From contig CAVWQI010000002.1 of NCBI GenBank assembly GCA_963757185.1, positions 1 through 64,000 on the forward strand: a stretch of 64,000 nt of DNA, given 5' to 3'. Made by a program: the position numbers and the translations under genes. The stretch comes from JAQBQB01 sp963757185 (GTDB lineage: Bacteria > Gemmatimonadota > Gemmatimonadetes > Gemmatimonadales > Gemmatimonadaceae). This document shows positions 43,599 through 54,908 of this stretch, one piece after another (within the stretch, counting starts at the first letter, position 1; each line of letters opens with the position of its first letter). The notes beneath the pieces were generated by a model. That model was not told where the DNA came from, searched no databases, and worked only from the letters and a program-made list of their open reading frames with translations.

Positions 43599-45867
43599 TC
43601 ATAGGAGCGCAACCGGGTCGCGATCGAGCGTGACACGCAAATCCGCGCGCTTCGGCACCTTGAACCGCTCCATGAAATAGCGTCCGACCTTGGTGAGCTC
43701 GGCCGCGCGATCGGATTTGAGCAGCGCGTGCCAGCGCCATCGGTTCTTGATCCGCTCGATCGGACACGGCGCCGGTCCGATGATGGTCAGCCCGTGGATC
43801 GACCGCTTGCTCGACAACGCCTCGAGCCACGCCACCGCCGACGCCGCGAGACGCGCCGTGTCGCTCTCCGTCGTGCCGCTGAAGACGAAGTTCGCGAGTC
43901 GAATCGTCGGCGGATACGCCGGCGATTCTCGCGCGGTCAGTTCCTCGCTCACAAAGCCGGCGTAGTCGTGCTTCACCGCGCAGACCACGGCGTGGTGGTT
44001 CGGCACACGAGTCTGAATGAGCACTTCGCCGCCGAGCGGCCCTCGCCCCGCTCTTCCCGCGACCTGGCTCAAGAGCTGAAAGCAGCGTTCGGACGCGCGG
44101 AAGTCCGGCAGGTTGATGCCGACGTCGGCGTCGACGACGCCGACAAGCGTCACGTTCGGAAAATCCAATCCCTTGGCGATCATCTGCGTGCCGAGCAGCA
44201 CGTCCACCTCGCCGCTGCCGACGCGGTCGAGGATCTCGGCATGCGCCCACTTGCCGCTCGTCGTGTCCACGTCCATGCGCGCGATGTTCGCCGACGGAAA
44301 CCGATCGGCCAACAGGCGCTCGACCTGTTGCGTGCCGAGGCCGCGCTGCCGCATCACCGCGCCGGAACACCGGGGACAGGCGCGTGGAAGTTGCTCGGTG
44401 TGCCGGCAATAGTGACAGACGAGACCTTCGGGCGTTCGGTGATAGGTGAGGCTGATCGAGCAGTTGGGACACGTCGCGACGAACCCGCACGTCTCGCACT
44501 GCACGAAGGCGGCGTAGCCTCGGCGATTCAGCAGCAGGATGCTCTGCTCTTTCTTTTGCGAGCCGCTTCGACAGGGCGTGTTCGAGGTCTTCGCTCAGCA
44601 CGAGACGCAGCCAATCGGCCGCGTCCCGTTCGGCGGCGGGTCGCACCGCGGCCGCACGCGCCGCCTCGCGGCGATCGACGATGCGAACGTCGGGCAACCG
44701 CCCGCCGCCGACGCGCTCGGGCAGCGTGATCAACGTGTACGCGCCGCGCGCCGCGTTCGCCCAGCTCTCGAGGCTCGGAGTCGCGCTCCCGAGCACCACC
44801 ATCGCGCCCTCGCGACGAGCGCGCACGATCGCGACCTCGCGGGCGTGGTAACGCGGCGTCTCGCCCTGCTTGTAGCTCGACTCGTGCTCCTCGTCGACGA
44901 CGATCGCGCCGAGGTTGGCGAGCGGCGCGAAGATCGCCGAGCGCGCGCCAACGGCGATTCGCTTGCGTCCCTCGCGCAGCGCGAGCCATTCGTCGTACCG
45001 CTCGCCGTCGCCGAGCGCGCTGTGCAGCACCGCGACGGCGTCGCCGAACTCGGCGCGAAAGCGATCGACGGTCTGCGGCGTGAGCGCGATCTCGGGCACG
45101 AGCACGATCGCCGTCTTTCCATCGCGCAGAACGAGCCGCTTGAGAAGCTCGAGGTAGACGAGCGTCTTGCCGCTGCCGGTGATCCCGTGAAGGAGAAAGA
45201 CGTCTCCGCCCTTGCCGCGTCCGAGCGTCACGAGCGCGTCTCGCTGCGCCGGCGAGGGCTCGTGCCCCCTCGCCGCGGGCGTCGCACGACGGGCAAACGG
45301 ATCGCGCGACACCGTCTCGGCGGCCAGCGTCACCAGCTCGCGCTTCACCAACGTCCGCAGGATGGCCGGCGAGAACTTGTGCCGCTCGGTGAGGTGCTCG
45401 ACCGGCACGGGCCCGCCGATCGACTCGATCAACTCGAACAACGCCCGCTGCTGCGGCTTGCGAGCAAAGGTTTTCTCGCGCTCGAGGAGCGACGGCAGAT
45501 CGTCGCGGATGGCGACGACGCGCCGCGTGCGCCGCGGAGGCTCGGGAGTCGCGTGCGACGCGAGCGATGCCGGCAGCGCGCTGCGGATCACGACTCCGAG
45601 CGGAGCGACATAGTACTCGGCGATCCACGCGCAGAGTGAGAGCATCTCCGCGCTCATCACCGGCTGATCGTCGGGAATCGACTCGATCGGTTTTGCCCGA
45701 ACCTTGCCCGGCTCGACGTCCGTCTCGACGATCATTCCCATTCCGGAGCGATTTCGAAACGGAACGACGACGCGCATGCCGGGGCGCGCCCGGTCGGCTA
45801 GCTCGGGCGGGACCTCGTACGTGAACGTGTGGAAGAGAGGAACCGGGAGGGCAACCGAGACGAGCAT
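43599..45867 (-). CDS. priA: Primosomal protein N' (replication restart helicase), one frameshift
   Basis: This is the DNA helicase that restarts stalled forks. The N-terminal 3'-BD domain begins MLVSVALPVPLFHTFTYEVP. The helicase has LLHGITGSGKTLVYLELL (Walker A), VVDEEHESSYKQGETPRYHA (DEEH) and LGSATPSLESWA. The frame breaks near 44550–44552, where three T stand on the plus strand. Removing one joins it to EQSILLLNRRGYAAF, then the zinc region CETCGFVATCPNCS, CHYC and CPRCSG, and helicase motifs GTQMIAKGLDFPNV and QVAGRAGRG. The repaired length is normal, about 756 aa. Since priA is normally maintained, a sequence error is the better explanation. Confidence 0.9.
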
Positions 45868-45907
45868 TCTCGGAAAGTTAGACCAGCCCGCGACACCGCG
45901 GGCCGCC

Positions 45908-48158
<2,251 letters not shown>

Positions 48159-48194
48159 GACACCCACAATCTTCCCCGCGGGCGCGAACGTCCG

Positions 48195-48998
48195 CTAGTC
48201 CGCCTTTTCCAACTTCAGCTTGATGTTGACGAAGTTGTAGGGCGGCCAGGGACCGGAGTACTTGAACGAAAGCACGTCCTCGTACTTTCGGCTCGTCTCT
48301 TTCACTCGCTCGTCGAACGCTTGTTCCTGGGCGCGCTCGACGAGAAACGCTGCGTTGAGGATCATGCGGTCGCCGATCGGCTTGTTCGACCGGCTCGCGA
48401 CGGCGACGGGCTTGAGCGCGTCGTGCACGTCGGCGACATACTGCGAGCTCATTTCCTCGAGCGCCGAATCGACCAGCCGGCCCAGCTGCATGCGCGCGAA
48501 ATACGTGGAGGTCGTCGTATGGCGGCTGATCTCGTCCTTCAGTCGGCTGATCTCGTCGTTCTGCCTCTCGAGGTTCGCGATCACTTTCTCGCGGTCCCAC
48601 AGAACCTTGAGGCCGAACTCGATCTTGTCCTGCATCTTGTCGAGGACGTCGCTGAACGCTTGATACGTTGAGCGGAGCAGCTCGGTCACGTCCTCTTCGG
48701 AGCGGAACACGGTGCCGAAGGACATCGGGATCACCGTAAACTCCTTCATGACGGTCTCGTTCACGAATTCGTGGGCGAGGACGTTGTCGCGAGTTGGGTC
48801 GTAGATCACAATCGGCGTGTCGCTGACTACCGCGGCGAGGTCCTGAAAGGCGACGGTGAACACGCGCTGCCCGCCGCCGATGCCGATTGCCCCAAAGTCC
48901 CGCTGTCGCTCACTGCGTACGATGCAGTAGACGTACTTTCCGCCGTCGATACCGGCTCCTAATACCGGCGGCGACTCCGCAATCTGAGGCTCAGACAT
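48195..48998 (-). CDS. GvpL/GvpF-family protein
   Basis: 267 aa with ATG 48998 after a GAGGGAAGG ribosome-binding site. It starts after a short linker with GKYVYCIVRSERQRDFGAIG, then DLAAVVSDTPI, VLAHEFVNETVMKEFTVIPM and SFGTVFRSEEDVTELLR. This is the conserved N-domain of GvpL/F. A coiled coil follows (about 125–160, REKVIANLERQNDEISRLKD), then a C-domain ending YEDVLSFKYSGPWPPYNFVN. GvpL/F proteins are accessory to gas vesicle assembly. No GvpA, K, N or O gene is visible here, so another role is possible. It is co-directional with the downstream multi-sensor histidine kinase. Confidence 0.85.
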   Translation of the reverse strand: MSEPQIAESPPVLGAGIDGGKYVYCIVRSERQRDFGAIGIGGGQRVFTVAFQDLAAVVSDTPIVIYDPTRDNVLAHEFVNETVMKEFTVIPMSFGTVFRSEEDVTELLRSTYQAFSDVLDKMQDKIEFGLKVLWDREKVIANLERQNDEISRLKDEISRHTTTSTYFARMQLGRLVDSALEEMSSQYVADVHDALKPVAVASRSNKPIGDRMILNAAFLVERAQEQAFDERVKETSRKYEDVLSFKYSGPWPPYNFVNIKLKLEKAD

Positions 48999-49124
48999 GC
49001 CTTCCCTCGATAGTGTAAAGCCGACTCTGCCGCAGGCAGCTAAAGCATTGCACGCGGGAGCGTTCCGCGCTAGTCGTGGTAACCAACTTCCGACCGTCGA
49101 GCCCGGCGGAGATAGGGCTGAGAC

Positions 49125-50744
49125 ATGACAGACATACGTCCGTGGTTTGCCGCCGATGGCGGTTGGCGTCCATGCTGTGGCCGCTTGGCTTTTGTGACCT
49201 TGATCACGGTCGCAATCGCCGGGCCGTCGCGCGGGCAGGTTCCCACTGGTGACGCGCTTCGTACCCGCGTCCGAGCGTATCGGATCGCTCACGACACGTC
49301 AATTGTGCGTGAGCTGCGCGATTTCGTCGCCATTCCGAACGTCGCTTCGGACACCGCCAACATCCGGCGAAACGCCGAACGACTCCGGGCGATGATCGAG
49401 TCGCGAGGGATCGCGGCGAAGATTCTCAACTCGCCGACCGGCGGGTCGCCGGCGGTCTACGGGGAGCTGTCGACGCCTGGGGCGACGCGGACGGTGGTCT
49501 TCTACGCGCACTACGACGGCCAGCCGGTCGATCCGGCGCAGTGGGCGTCGCCGCCGTGGACCCCAGTCCTGCTCGACAAGCCGCTGGAAGCCGGCGGCAA
49601 ACCGGTGGCGCCGGCGGCAGGGACGGTCGCGATGCAGGGCGAATGGCGCCTCTACGGCCGCTCGGCGAGCGACGACAAGGCGCCGATCGTCGCGATGCTC
49701 ACGGCCGTCGACGCCCTCAAAGCCGCGGGCGTCCGGCCGTCGGTGAACCTCAAGCTGTTCTTCGAGGGCGAGGAGGAAGCCGGCTCCGGGCACCTCGAAT
49801 CAATCCTCGAGAAGAACGCCGCCCTTCTTCGCGCCGACGCCTGGCTCTTCGGCGATGGACCGGTGCACCAATCGCGGCGGCAGCAGGTCGTGTTCGGGGT
49901 GCGAGGCGTTACCGGAGCGGAGATCACGCTCTACGGCCCATCGCACGCGCTGCACAGCGGCCACTATGGGAACTGGGCGCCGAACCCGGTGACGATGCTG
50001 GCGAATCTCATCGCCAGCATGCGCAACGACGACGGCCGCATCCTCATCGCGCACTTCTACGACGACGTCACGCCGATCACGGCGGCCGAGCGGCGCGCGC
50101 TAGCCAGCATTCCCTCCGTCGACTCGGCGATGCGCGCCGAGACGTTGTTGGGGGCAACGGAGGCGACGAACGCCGCCCTGGTCGAGCGAATCATGTTGCC
50201 CGCGCTCAACCTGCGGGGCATCCACGGCGGCGCCGTGGGCGCGACGGCGGCGAATGCCATTCCGACGGAGGCGACGGCGTCGATCGATTTTCGACTGGTG
50301 CCGCGCCAGACGCCCGAGCACGTGCGCCGTCTCGTCGAGACGCACATTCGCGAGCGCGGCTACTGGATCGTCCAGCACACGCCGTCACCCGAGGAGCGCA
50401 TGCGCCACCCGCGCATCGCGAAGATCACCTGGGAGGCCGGCTACGCGCCGACGCGAGTCGCGATGGACTCGCCGCTCTCACAGGCCGTGCTGCGCGCGAC
50501 GTCGGAGGCCATCGGTGGTCCGGTCGTGGCGCTTCCGACGCTCGGCGGAAGCCTGCCGATGTACACGTTCGAGAAAGTGCTCCACGCGCCGCTCATCGTG
50601 CTGCCGATCGTGAACCACGACAACAACCAGCACGCGGCGAACGAGAACGTGCGGCTGCAGAACGTGTTCGACGGGATCGACGTCTACGCAGGCGTGCTGG
50701 CGCGGCTCGGCACGTACTGGGATCGGGAGCGGATCCGGCCGTAG
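49125..50744 (+). CDS. M20-family metallopeptidase, exported
   Basis: 539 aa with an N-terminal signal sequence (about 1–38, RLAFVTLITVAIAGPSRGQ). Metal-site and catalytic motifs of M20 dipeptidases/carboxypeptidases are present: VVFYAHYDGQPVDP, YGRSASDDKAPIVAML (bridging aspartate), LFFEGEEEAGSG (catalytic EE), WLFGDGPVH and, near the C-terminus, VNHDNNQHAANENVR. The dimerisation-domain text is GGAVGATAANAIPTEATASI. It probably hydrolyses small peptides in the periplasm. It is divergent from the GvpL/F gene, and a fold-back element (A4) follows it. Confidence 0.9.
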   Translation: MTDIRPWFAADGGWRPCCGRLAFVTLITVAIAGPSRGQVPTGDALRTRVRAYRIAHDTSIVRELRDFVAIPNVASDTANIRRNAERLRAMIESRGIAAKILNSPTGGSPAVYGELSTPGATRTVVFYAHYDGQPVDPAQWASPPWTPVLLDKPLEAGGKPVAPAAGTVAMQGEWRLYGRSASDDKAPIVAMLTAVDALKAAGVRPSVNLKLFFEGEEEAGSGHLESILEKNAALLRADAWLFGDGPVHQSRRQQVVFGVRGVTGAEITLYGPSHALHSGHYGNWAPNPVTMLANLIASMRNDDGRILIAHFYDDVTPITAAERRALASIPSVDSAMRAETLLGATEATNAALVERIMLPALNLRGIHGGAVGATAANAIPTEATASIDFRLVPRQTPEHVRRLVETHIRERGYWIVQHTPSPEERMRHPRIAKITWEAGYAPTRVAMDSPLSQAVLRATSEAIGGPVVALPTLGGSLPMYTFEKVLHAPLIVLPIVNHDNNQHAANENVRLQNVFDGIDVYAGVLARLGTYWDRERIRP

Positions 50745-50800
50745 CGCGTCTAGAAGCTCAGGGCGTACGCCGGTCGAGCGCCGTTCGCCCTGCCGGCTCT

Positions 50801-50887
50801 AACAATTGGGACACGGAAACGAACGGGGAACAAACAGAAACAAACGGATCAACAACTCCATCCGTTTGTTTCCGTGTCCAATTGTTG
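50801..50887. repeat. Fold-back element A4 (short form)
   Basis: AACAATTGGGACACGGAAAC (left arm, from about 50801) pairs with TTTCCGTGTCCAATTGTT at the right end (about 50869–50887). Inner sub-repeats ACAAACGGAT and ATCCGTTTGT form the stem continuation. It is shorter than A1–A3 and lacks their core. It lies between convergent genes ending at 50744 and 50938. Confidence 0.8.
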
Positions 50888-50937
50888 ATCTCCGCCTGAC
50901 CGAGCAGCACGGGACCGCTGTGATCCTGCCCGCCCGG

Positions 50938-52233
50938 TTAGACGGGCACACCACGCCGCCGAAGAAGTTCGAGAATCGGCTCGCTCGCCTTGATTTCGTC
51001 GAGCTTTGCGGGGATCAGCGCGCCGCCGTCGAGGAGCACGTCGACGACGCCGGCGTAGTCCGCCGTGGGCCGACCCCACCCGTGGAGCGATCCGTAGAAC
51101 GCCCAGCCGAGCGGCGTGCCGCCGTGTTCGCCGTCGCGCGCCTCGGTCGGTGCGCCGCGGGCGACGAGCAGCTTCGCCAGCTCGACGTCACCGTGAAAGC
51201 CGGCCCAATGGAGCGCGGTCACGCGCGTGGGCATCGTGGCGTCCATCGGCCAACCCGATTCGAGAAACAGCCGCACCGCGTTCGTGTTCGACGCCTGAGC
51301 GGCCATCGGCAGACGCGCCAGCTCCTCGTCGCCGAGCGTGTCGATGATTCCCGGGTTCTTCGCGAGCAGCGCCTTCGCGTCTCGCTCCTGCCCCAATTCG
51401 AGGAGCACCGCGAGCGCGAACGGGGCGCGCGTGCGCGAAATCAGCAGCGCGAAGACGTCTTCGTGCCCGAACTCGCGCGCGACCTGGTGCGCCGTCTTGT
51501 TGCCGCCGAGGGTCCAGATGTAGATCGTGCCGCCGGCGCGGGGGTTTCGCTTTGGGAAGTAGCGCTCGGAGACGCTCGTGCGCACGCTGGCGGGAGCATT
51601 GTCGAGGCAGGCCCGCACCACATCGACGTCGCCGAGCGCGGCGGCCATGAGGATATCGGTCTTCGCGCCGCGAGAAACAAGAAATCGCGCGACGTCCTGT
51701 CGCTCGCGAATCGCCCATTGCGCGGCGGTAGACTCATGGTCCACATCGACGGCGTCGATGTCGGCGCCGGCGTCGAGCAGTATGCTCGCCACTTCGACAT
51801 TGGCGGCAAAGTGTAGCGGAAGCTGGCCGTCGCCGCCGCGCGCGTGAACGGCTTGCGGGTCCTCGCGAAGGATCCGCTCGATCTCGTCGATCAGGCCAAG
51901 ACGCGCCGCAGCGTGTAGCGTCAACACCGCGCCACGCTCGCGGAGGAAGGGCACGAGCGACGCGTCCGCCGTGTCCATCGGCCCGAAGCTTCCCGCCCAC
52001 CAGTGGCTGCGCGCGTTCGGGTCCGCGCCGGCGCGAACGAGCAGGTCGATCATCTCCCGCTGCTTCGCCTCCACCGGATGACGAAGGATCGTTCCGCCGA
52101 AGCTCTCGCCCGGCGCGGGATCGTTGAGCCGCGACGAGAGTGACGGGTCGGCGGCGAGAATGGATTTGGCGCGCTCGACGTCGTCGGCTCGGACGGCGGC
52201 CGCCAGATCGGCGAACGTGTCGCCGGTGCTCAC
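50938..52233 (-). CDS. Ankyrin-repeat protein
   Basis: 431 aa from GTG 52233, overlapping the stop of the dipeptide epimerase gene (GTGA). Ankyrin-type repeats run through most of the length: MIDLLVRAGADPNARSH, LTLHAAARLGLIDEIERIL, GQLPLHFAANVEVASILLDA, AAQWAIRERQDVARFLVSRG, VTALHWAGFHGDVELAKLLV and DYAGVVDVLLDGGALIP. Such repeats bind other proteins; no catalytic motif is seen. It is the last gene of a compact operon that also encodes kinases and a ubiquitin-like protein, so a scaffold role is a reasonable inference. Confidence 0.85.
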   Translation of the reverse strand: MSTGDTFADLAAAVRADDVERAKSILAADPSLSSRLNDPAPGESFGGTILRHPVEAKQREMIDLLVRAGADPNARSHWWAGSFGPMDTADASLVPFLRERGAVLTLHAAARLGLIDEIERILREDPQAVHARGGDGQLPLHFAANVEVASILLDAGADIDAVDVDHESTAAQWAIRERQDVARFLVSRGAKTDILMAAALGDVDVVRACLDNAPASVRTSVSERYFPKRNPRAGGTIYIWTLGGNKTAHQVAREFGHEDVFALLISRTRAPFALAVLLELGQERDAKALLAKNPGIIDTLGDEELARLPMAAQASNTNAVRLFLESGWPMDATMPTRVTALHWAGFHGDVELAKLLVARGAPTEARDGEHGGTPLGWAFYGSLHGWGRPTADYAGVVDVLLDGGALIPAKLDEIKASEPILELLRRRGVPV

Positions 52234-53252
52234 CGCCGCGTGACTCCGAGCCCGGGGGCGTCGGGGATCTCGATGCGCCCGCGCTCGATCGTCGCGCCGC
52301 TGTATGGATCGTCCGACAACAGCGCCGCGCCGTCGAAGTCGGCGTAGTCCAGGAGCGGCGCGAAGTGCGCCGCGGCGGTGATGCCGAGGCTCGTCTCGAT
52401 CATGCAGCCGGCCATCACGAGCATTCCATGTGCCCTGGCCGTCGCGATCATCTTGAGCGCCTCGCGCAGTCCGCCGCACTTCGAGAGCTTGATGTTGATC
52501 CCGTCCACGACGCCGGCAAGACGCGCGACGTCCGCCGGGCCGACGCACGATTCGTCGGCGATCACCGGCAGCCGGGATCGCTCGCGCACGAAACGCAGGC
52601 CGTCGAGGTCGTTCGCGGCGACGGGCTGCTCGACGTACTCGACGCCGCATTCGGCCAGCACGTCGACCATCCGCAGCGCGTGCTTCGGCGTCCACGCCGC
52701 GTTCGCGTCGACGCGCAGCACCTTGCCCGGCGCGGCGTCGCGCACGGTATGAATGATTCGCTCGTCACGGTCCGTTCCCAACTTGACCTTGAGGACGGGA
52801 TACGCCGCGGCGTCGGCGACGCGCTTGCGCAGCTCGTCGTCGTTCGCCGCGATGGCGATCGTGAAGCTCGACAGCGGCGCGCGCGTGGGGTCCAACCCCC
52901 AAAGTCGATAAACTGGAACGCCGAGCCTCTTGCCGGCGAGGTCGTGCAGCGCGGCGCTGATCGCCGACTTGACGGACCCGTTGAATCGCAGTGCGCGGTG
53001 CAGCTCGCCTTCGATGTCCTCGATGTGCCAGGGGTCGTGCGCCGTGACGATCGGCGCGAGGCGCTCGAGCGCGGCGAGCGCCGTGTCCGTCGTCTCGCCG
53101 TAGAATCGGTTCGGCGCGGCCTCGCCCCAGCCTTCGCATCCGTCGTCGGCGATGAGACGCACGCGAAGGAGGCGGTGCTCGCTCGCGCCTCCACGCGCGA
53201 TGACGAACGGATGGGTTGTATGGACGGTCGCGAGGTCGTGCTCGAGCTTCAT
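52230..53252 (-). CDS. Dipeptide (L-Ala-D/L-Glu) epimerase, enolase superfamily
   Basis: 340 aa with the mandelate racemase/muconate-cyclase fold. The barrel carries LKVKLGTDRDE (acid/base lysine region), LRVDANAAWTPKHA, EQPVAANDLDG, VIADESCVGP and GINIKLSKCGGLREALKMI (second lysine). The N-terminal cap begins MKLEHDLATVHTTHPFVIAR. Such enzymes epimerise L-Ala-D-Glu from peptidoglycan turnover or other dipeptides; specificity cannot be read from sequence. ATG 53252 overlaps the stop of the kinase gene, and its own stop overlaps the ankyrin gene. Confidence 0.88.
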   Translation of the reverse strand: MKLEHDLATVHTTHPFVIARGGASEHRLLRVRLIADDGCEGWGEAAPNRFYGETTDTALAALERLAPIVTAHDPWHIEDIEGELHRALRFNGSVKSAISAALHDLAGKRLGVPVYRLWGLDPTRAPLSSFTIAIAANDDELRKRVADAAAYPVLKVKLGTDRDERIIHTVRDAAPGKVLRVDANAAWTPKHALRMVDVLAECGVEYVEQPVAANDLDGLRFVRERSRLPVIADESCVGPADVARLAGVVDGINIKLSKCGGLREALKMIATARAHGMLVMAGCMIETSLGITAAAHFAPLLDYADFDGAALLSDDPYSGATIERGRIEIPDAPGLGVTRR

Positions 53253-54256
53253 CTGCCCGAGAGCAATCCGGCACGGCGCGCGATCGACGCCATGCGGTAC
53301 GGCGTCGAGCCGTCGGCCGTCGAGCGGAGGAATCCGATGAGCGCGTCGGCGAGCTCGTTGCCCCGCCCGTAGCGCCCGGAGGGCGCTTTTGAGAGGCACT
53401 TCATCACGATGTCGGAGAGCGGACCCGGCACGCGAGGATTCGCCGTGGACGGCGGGACGGCGTTGTCGTGCACCTGCTTGTAGCTCACCGAGAAAGCGTC
53501 GGCGGCGTCGAACGGCGGCTGACCGACGAGCGCCTCGTAGAGCAGGATCCCGATCGCGTAGATGTCGCTGCGGCCGTCCACCAGCTTGCCCATCGCCTGT
53601 TCCGGCGACATGTAGTGGGGCGTGCCCATCGCGCGTCCGGTCGCCGTGAGGCGTCCGTGGAATCGCGCCGTCGCGATGCCGAAGTCGGTGATGATCGCGT
53701 TGCCGTCTTCGTCGAACAGCACGTTGTCCGGCTTGACGTCGCGGTGGATCACGCCGCGGCGGTGCGCGTAGTCGAGCGCGCACGCCACCTGCGCCGCGAC
53801 CGCCGCCGCTTTCGTCGGCTCGACCTGCCGCTCCACCTGGATGAGATCGGCCAGCGCGCCTCCCTCGAGGAACGGCATGACCGTGTACACCACGTCGTCC
53901 GTAGCGCCGTAGTCGAGGATCGGACAGATGTGCGGGTGGACGAGCTTCGCCGCCGCTTCCGCCTCGCGGCGGAAGCGCTCGGCGACCTCCGCGTCGCGCG
54001 CGAGGTGCGGATGCAGAACCTTGATGACGACCTGTCGCTCGAGCTGCGCCTGCTCCGCGATGTAGACCTCGGCCATTCCGCCGCCGCCGTGGCGGCGAAG
54101 GACGCGATAGCGGTTGCCTGTCGCGCGGCGGAGACGCGTCAGCTCGTCATCCGGGCGCTCGAACGCGCCGCGCTTGAGCTCGGGCAGCGCTTCGCCGCAT
54201 CGGTCGCACGCCGCGGACGATGCTCGATTCCAGGTTCCGCACTGAGGGCAGAACAC
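53249..54256 (-). CDS. Ser/Thr protein kinase with N-terminal zinc ribbon
   Basis: 335 aa. Residues 1–22 hold CPQC and CDRC (Cys3, 6, 17, 20), a zinc-ribbon. The Hanks kinase domain (about 50–310) has P-loop HGGGGMAEVY, Lys79 in VVIKVL, HRDVKPDN (171–178), DFG (191–193) and GTPHYMSPEQAMGKLVDGRS, all intact. There is no transmembrane helix, in contrast to the kinase at 8114–10735, so it is probably cytosolic. It starts four bases after the GvpL/F stop and overlaps the epimerase start. Its targets may be products of the same operon (inference). Confidence 0.92.
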   Translation of the reverse strand: MFCPQCGTWNRASSAACDRCGEALPELKRGAFERPDDELTRLRRATGNRYRVLRRHGGGGMAEVYIAEQAQLERQVVIKVLHPHLARDAEVAERFRREAEAAAKLVHPHICPILDYGATDDVVYTVMPFLEGGALADLIQVERQVEPTKAAAVAAQVACALDYAHRRGVIHRDVKPDNVLFDEDGNAIITDFGIATARFHGRLTATGRAMGTPHYMSPEQAMGKLVDGRSDIYAIGILLYEALVGQPPFDAADAFSVSYKQVHDNAVPPSTANPRVPGPLSDIVMKCLSKAPSGRYGRGNELADALIGFLRSTADGSTPYRMASIARRAGLLSGR

Positions 54257-54260
54257 GGCT

Positions 54261-54899
54261 TCAGCTCCCGAACTGCATCTGCACGAAGTCGTACGGCGCC
54301 CACGGCCCGGTCACTTCGAACTTGAGCCCGTGGTGCGCCTCGTGCTGCTCGGCCACGGCGCGCAAGAAATCCTTCCAGTGGTCGCGCTCGACCAGGAACG
54401 CGGCGCTGGAGACGCGCCCGCTCGACGCGTCGTACGCCAGCGGCACAGCCATGACGGCGGCGCGGCGCAGCGCGCGGACCGCCTCGTTCGCGGCGTTCGC
54501 GAGGTCGGCATCCGCCGCACGGTTGGAATTGTTCGCCGTGTGCGAGATGTGCACGCGCGCAGCCGCGCGATCCTCGACAAACTCCAGCGCTCCCGTCAAC
54601 GCCACGTAGTGAAGCTCCATCCACCGGGTGAGTGCATCCGCCGACCGAAAGACCACGCCCACCGGCGCGGGGAGCACCGGTGCGATATGGAAGACGGCGT
54701 CGACGATGGCCCGATGCTCCTCGATTCGGGCGCTGTCGACGTCGTCCAGCGCAAAACTCTTCTGGTCAGAGACGACCGCGCCGACGTCCCGATACGAGAC
54801 GAGCCGCGTCCCCCGGCCCGAGCCGGGCACCTCCGGCAGGGCGTGCCCATCGGAGAGGACGATTCCGTGCAGCAGGAGCGATGTCTGGGTGGGTGACAT
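54261..54899 (-). CDS. GvpL/GvpF-family protein (second copy)
   Basis: 212 aa. N-domain: LLLHGIVLSDGHALPEVPGS, YRDVGAVVSDQKSF and EEHRAIVDAVFHIAPVLPAP, then GVVFRSADALTRWMELHYVA. The C-domain ends FEVTGPWAPYDFVQMQFGS, closely parallel to the ending of the copy at 48195–48998 (KYSGPWPPYNFVN). It lacks the long coiled coil of that copy. Within the operon it sits nine bases after the HDAC-family gene and four before the kinase gene. No gvpA is near, so a gas vesicle role is not supported by context. Confidence 0.85.
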   Translation of the reverse strand: MSPTQTSLLLHGIVLSDGHALPEVPGSGRGTRLVSYRDVGAVVSDQKSFALDDVDSARIEEHRAIVDAVFHIAPVLPAPVGVVFRSADALTRWMELHYVALTGALEFVEDRAAARVHISHTANNSNRAADADLANAANEAVRALRRAAVMAVPLAYDASSGRVSSAAFLVERDHWKDFLRAVAEQHEAHHGLKFEVTGPWAPYDFVQMQFGS

Positions 54900-54908
54900 T
54901 GACCAGGT

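Noticed and set aside
43599..45867. Calling priA a pseudogene
   Set aside because: A single removable T restores a full-length helicase with all motifs; sequencing error is more likely than loss.
52234..52695. Upstream extension of the ankyrin gene
   Set aside because: It is out-of-frame text over the epimerase gene; GTG 52233 with GTGA overlap fits the operon pattern.
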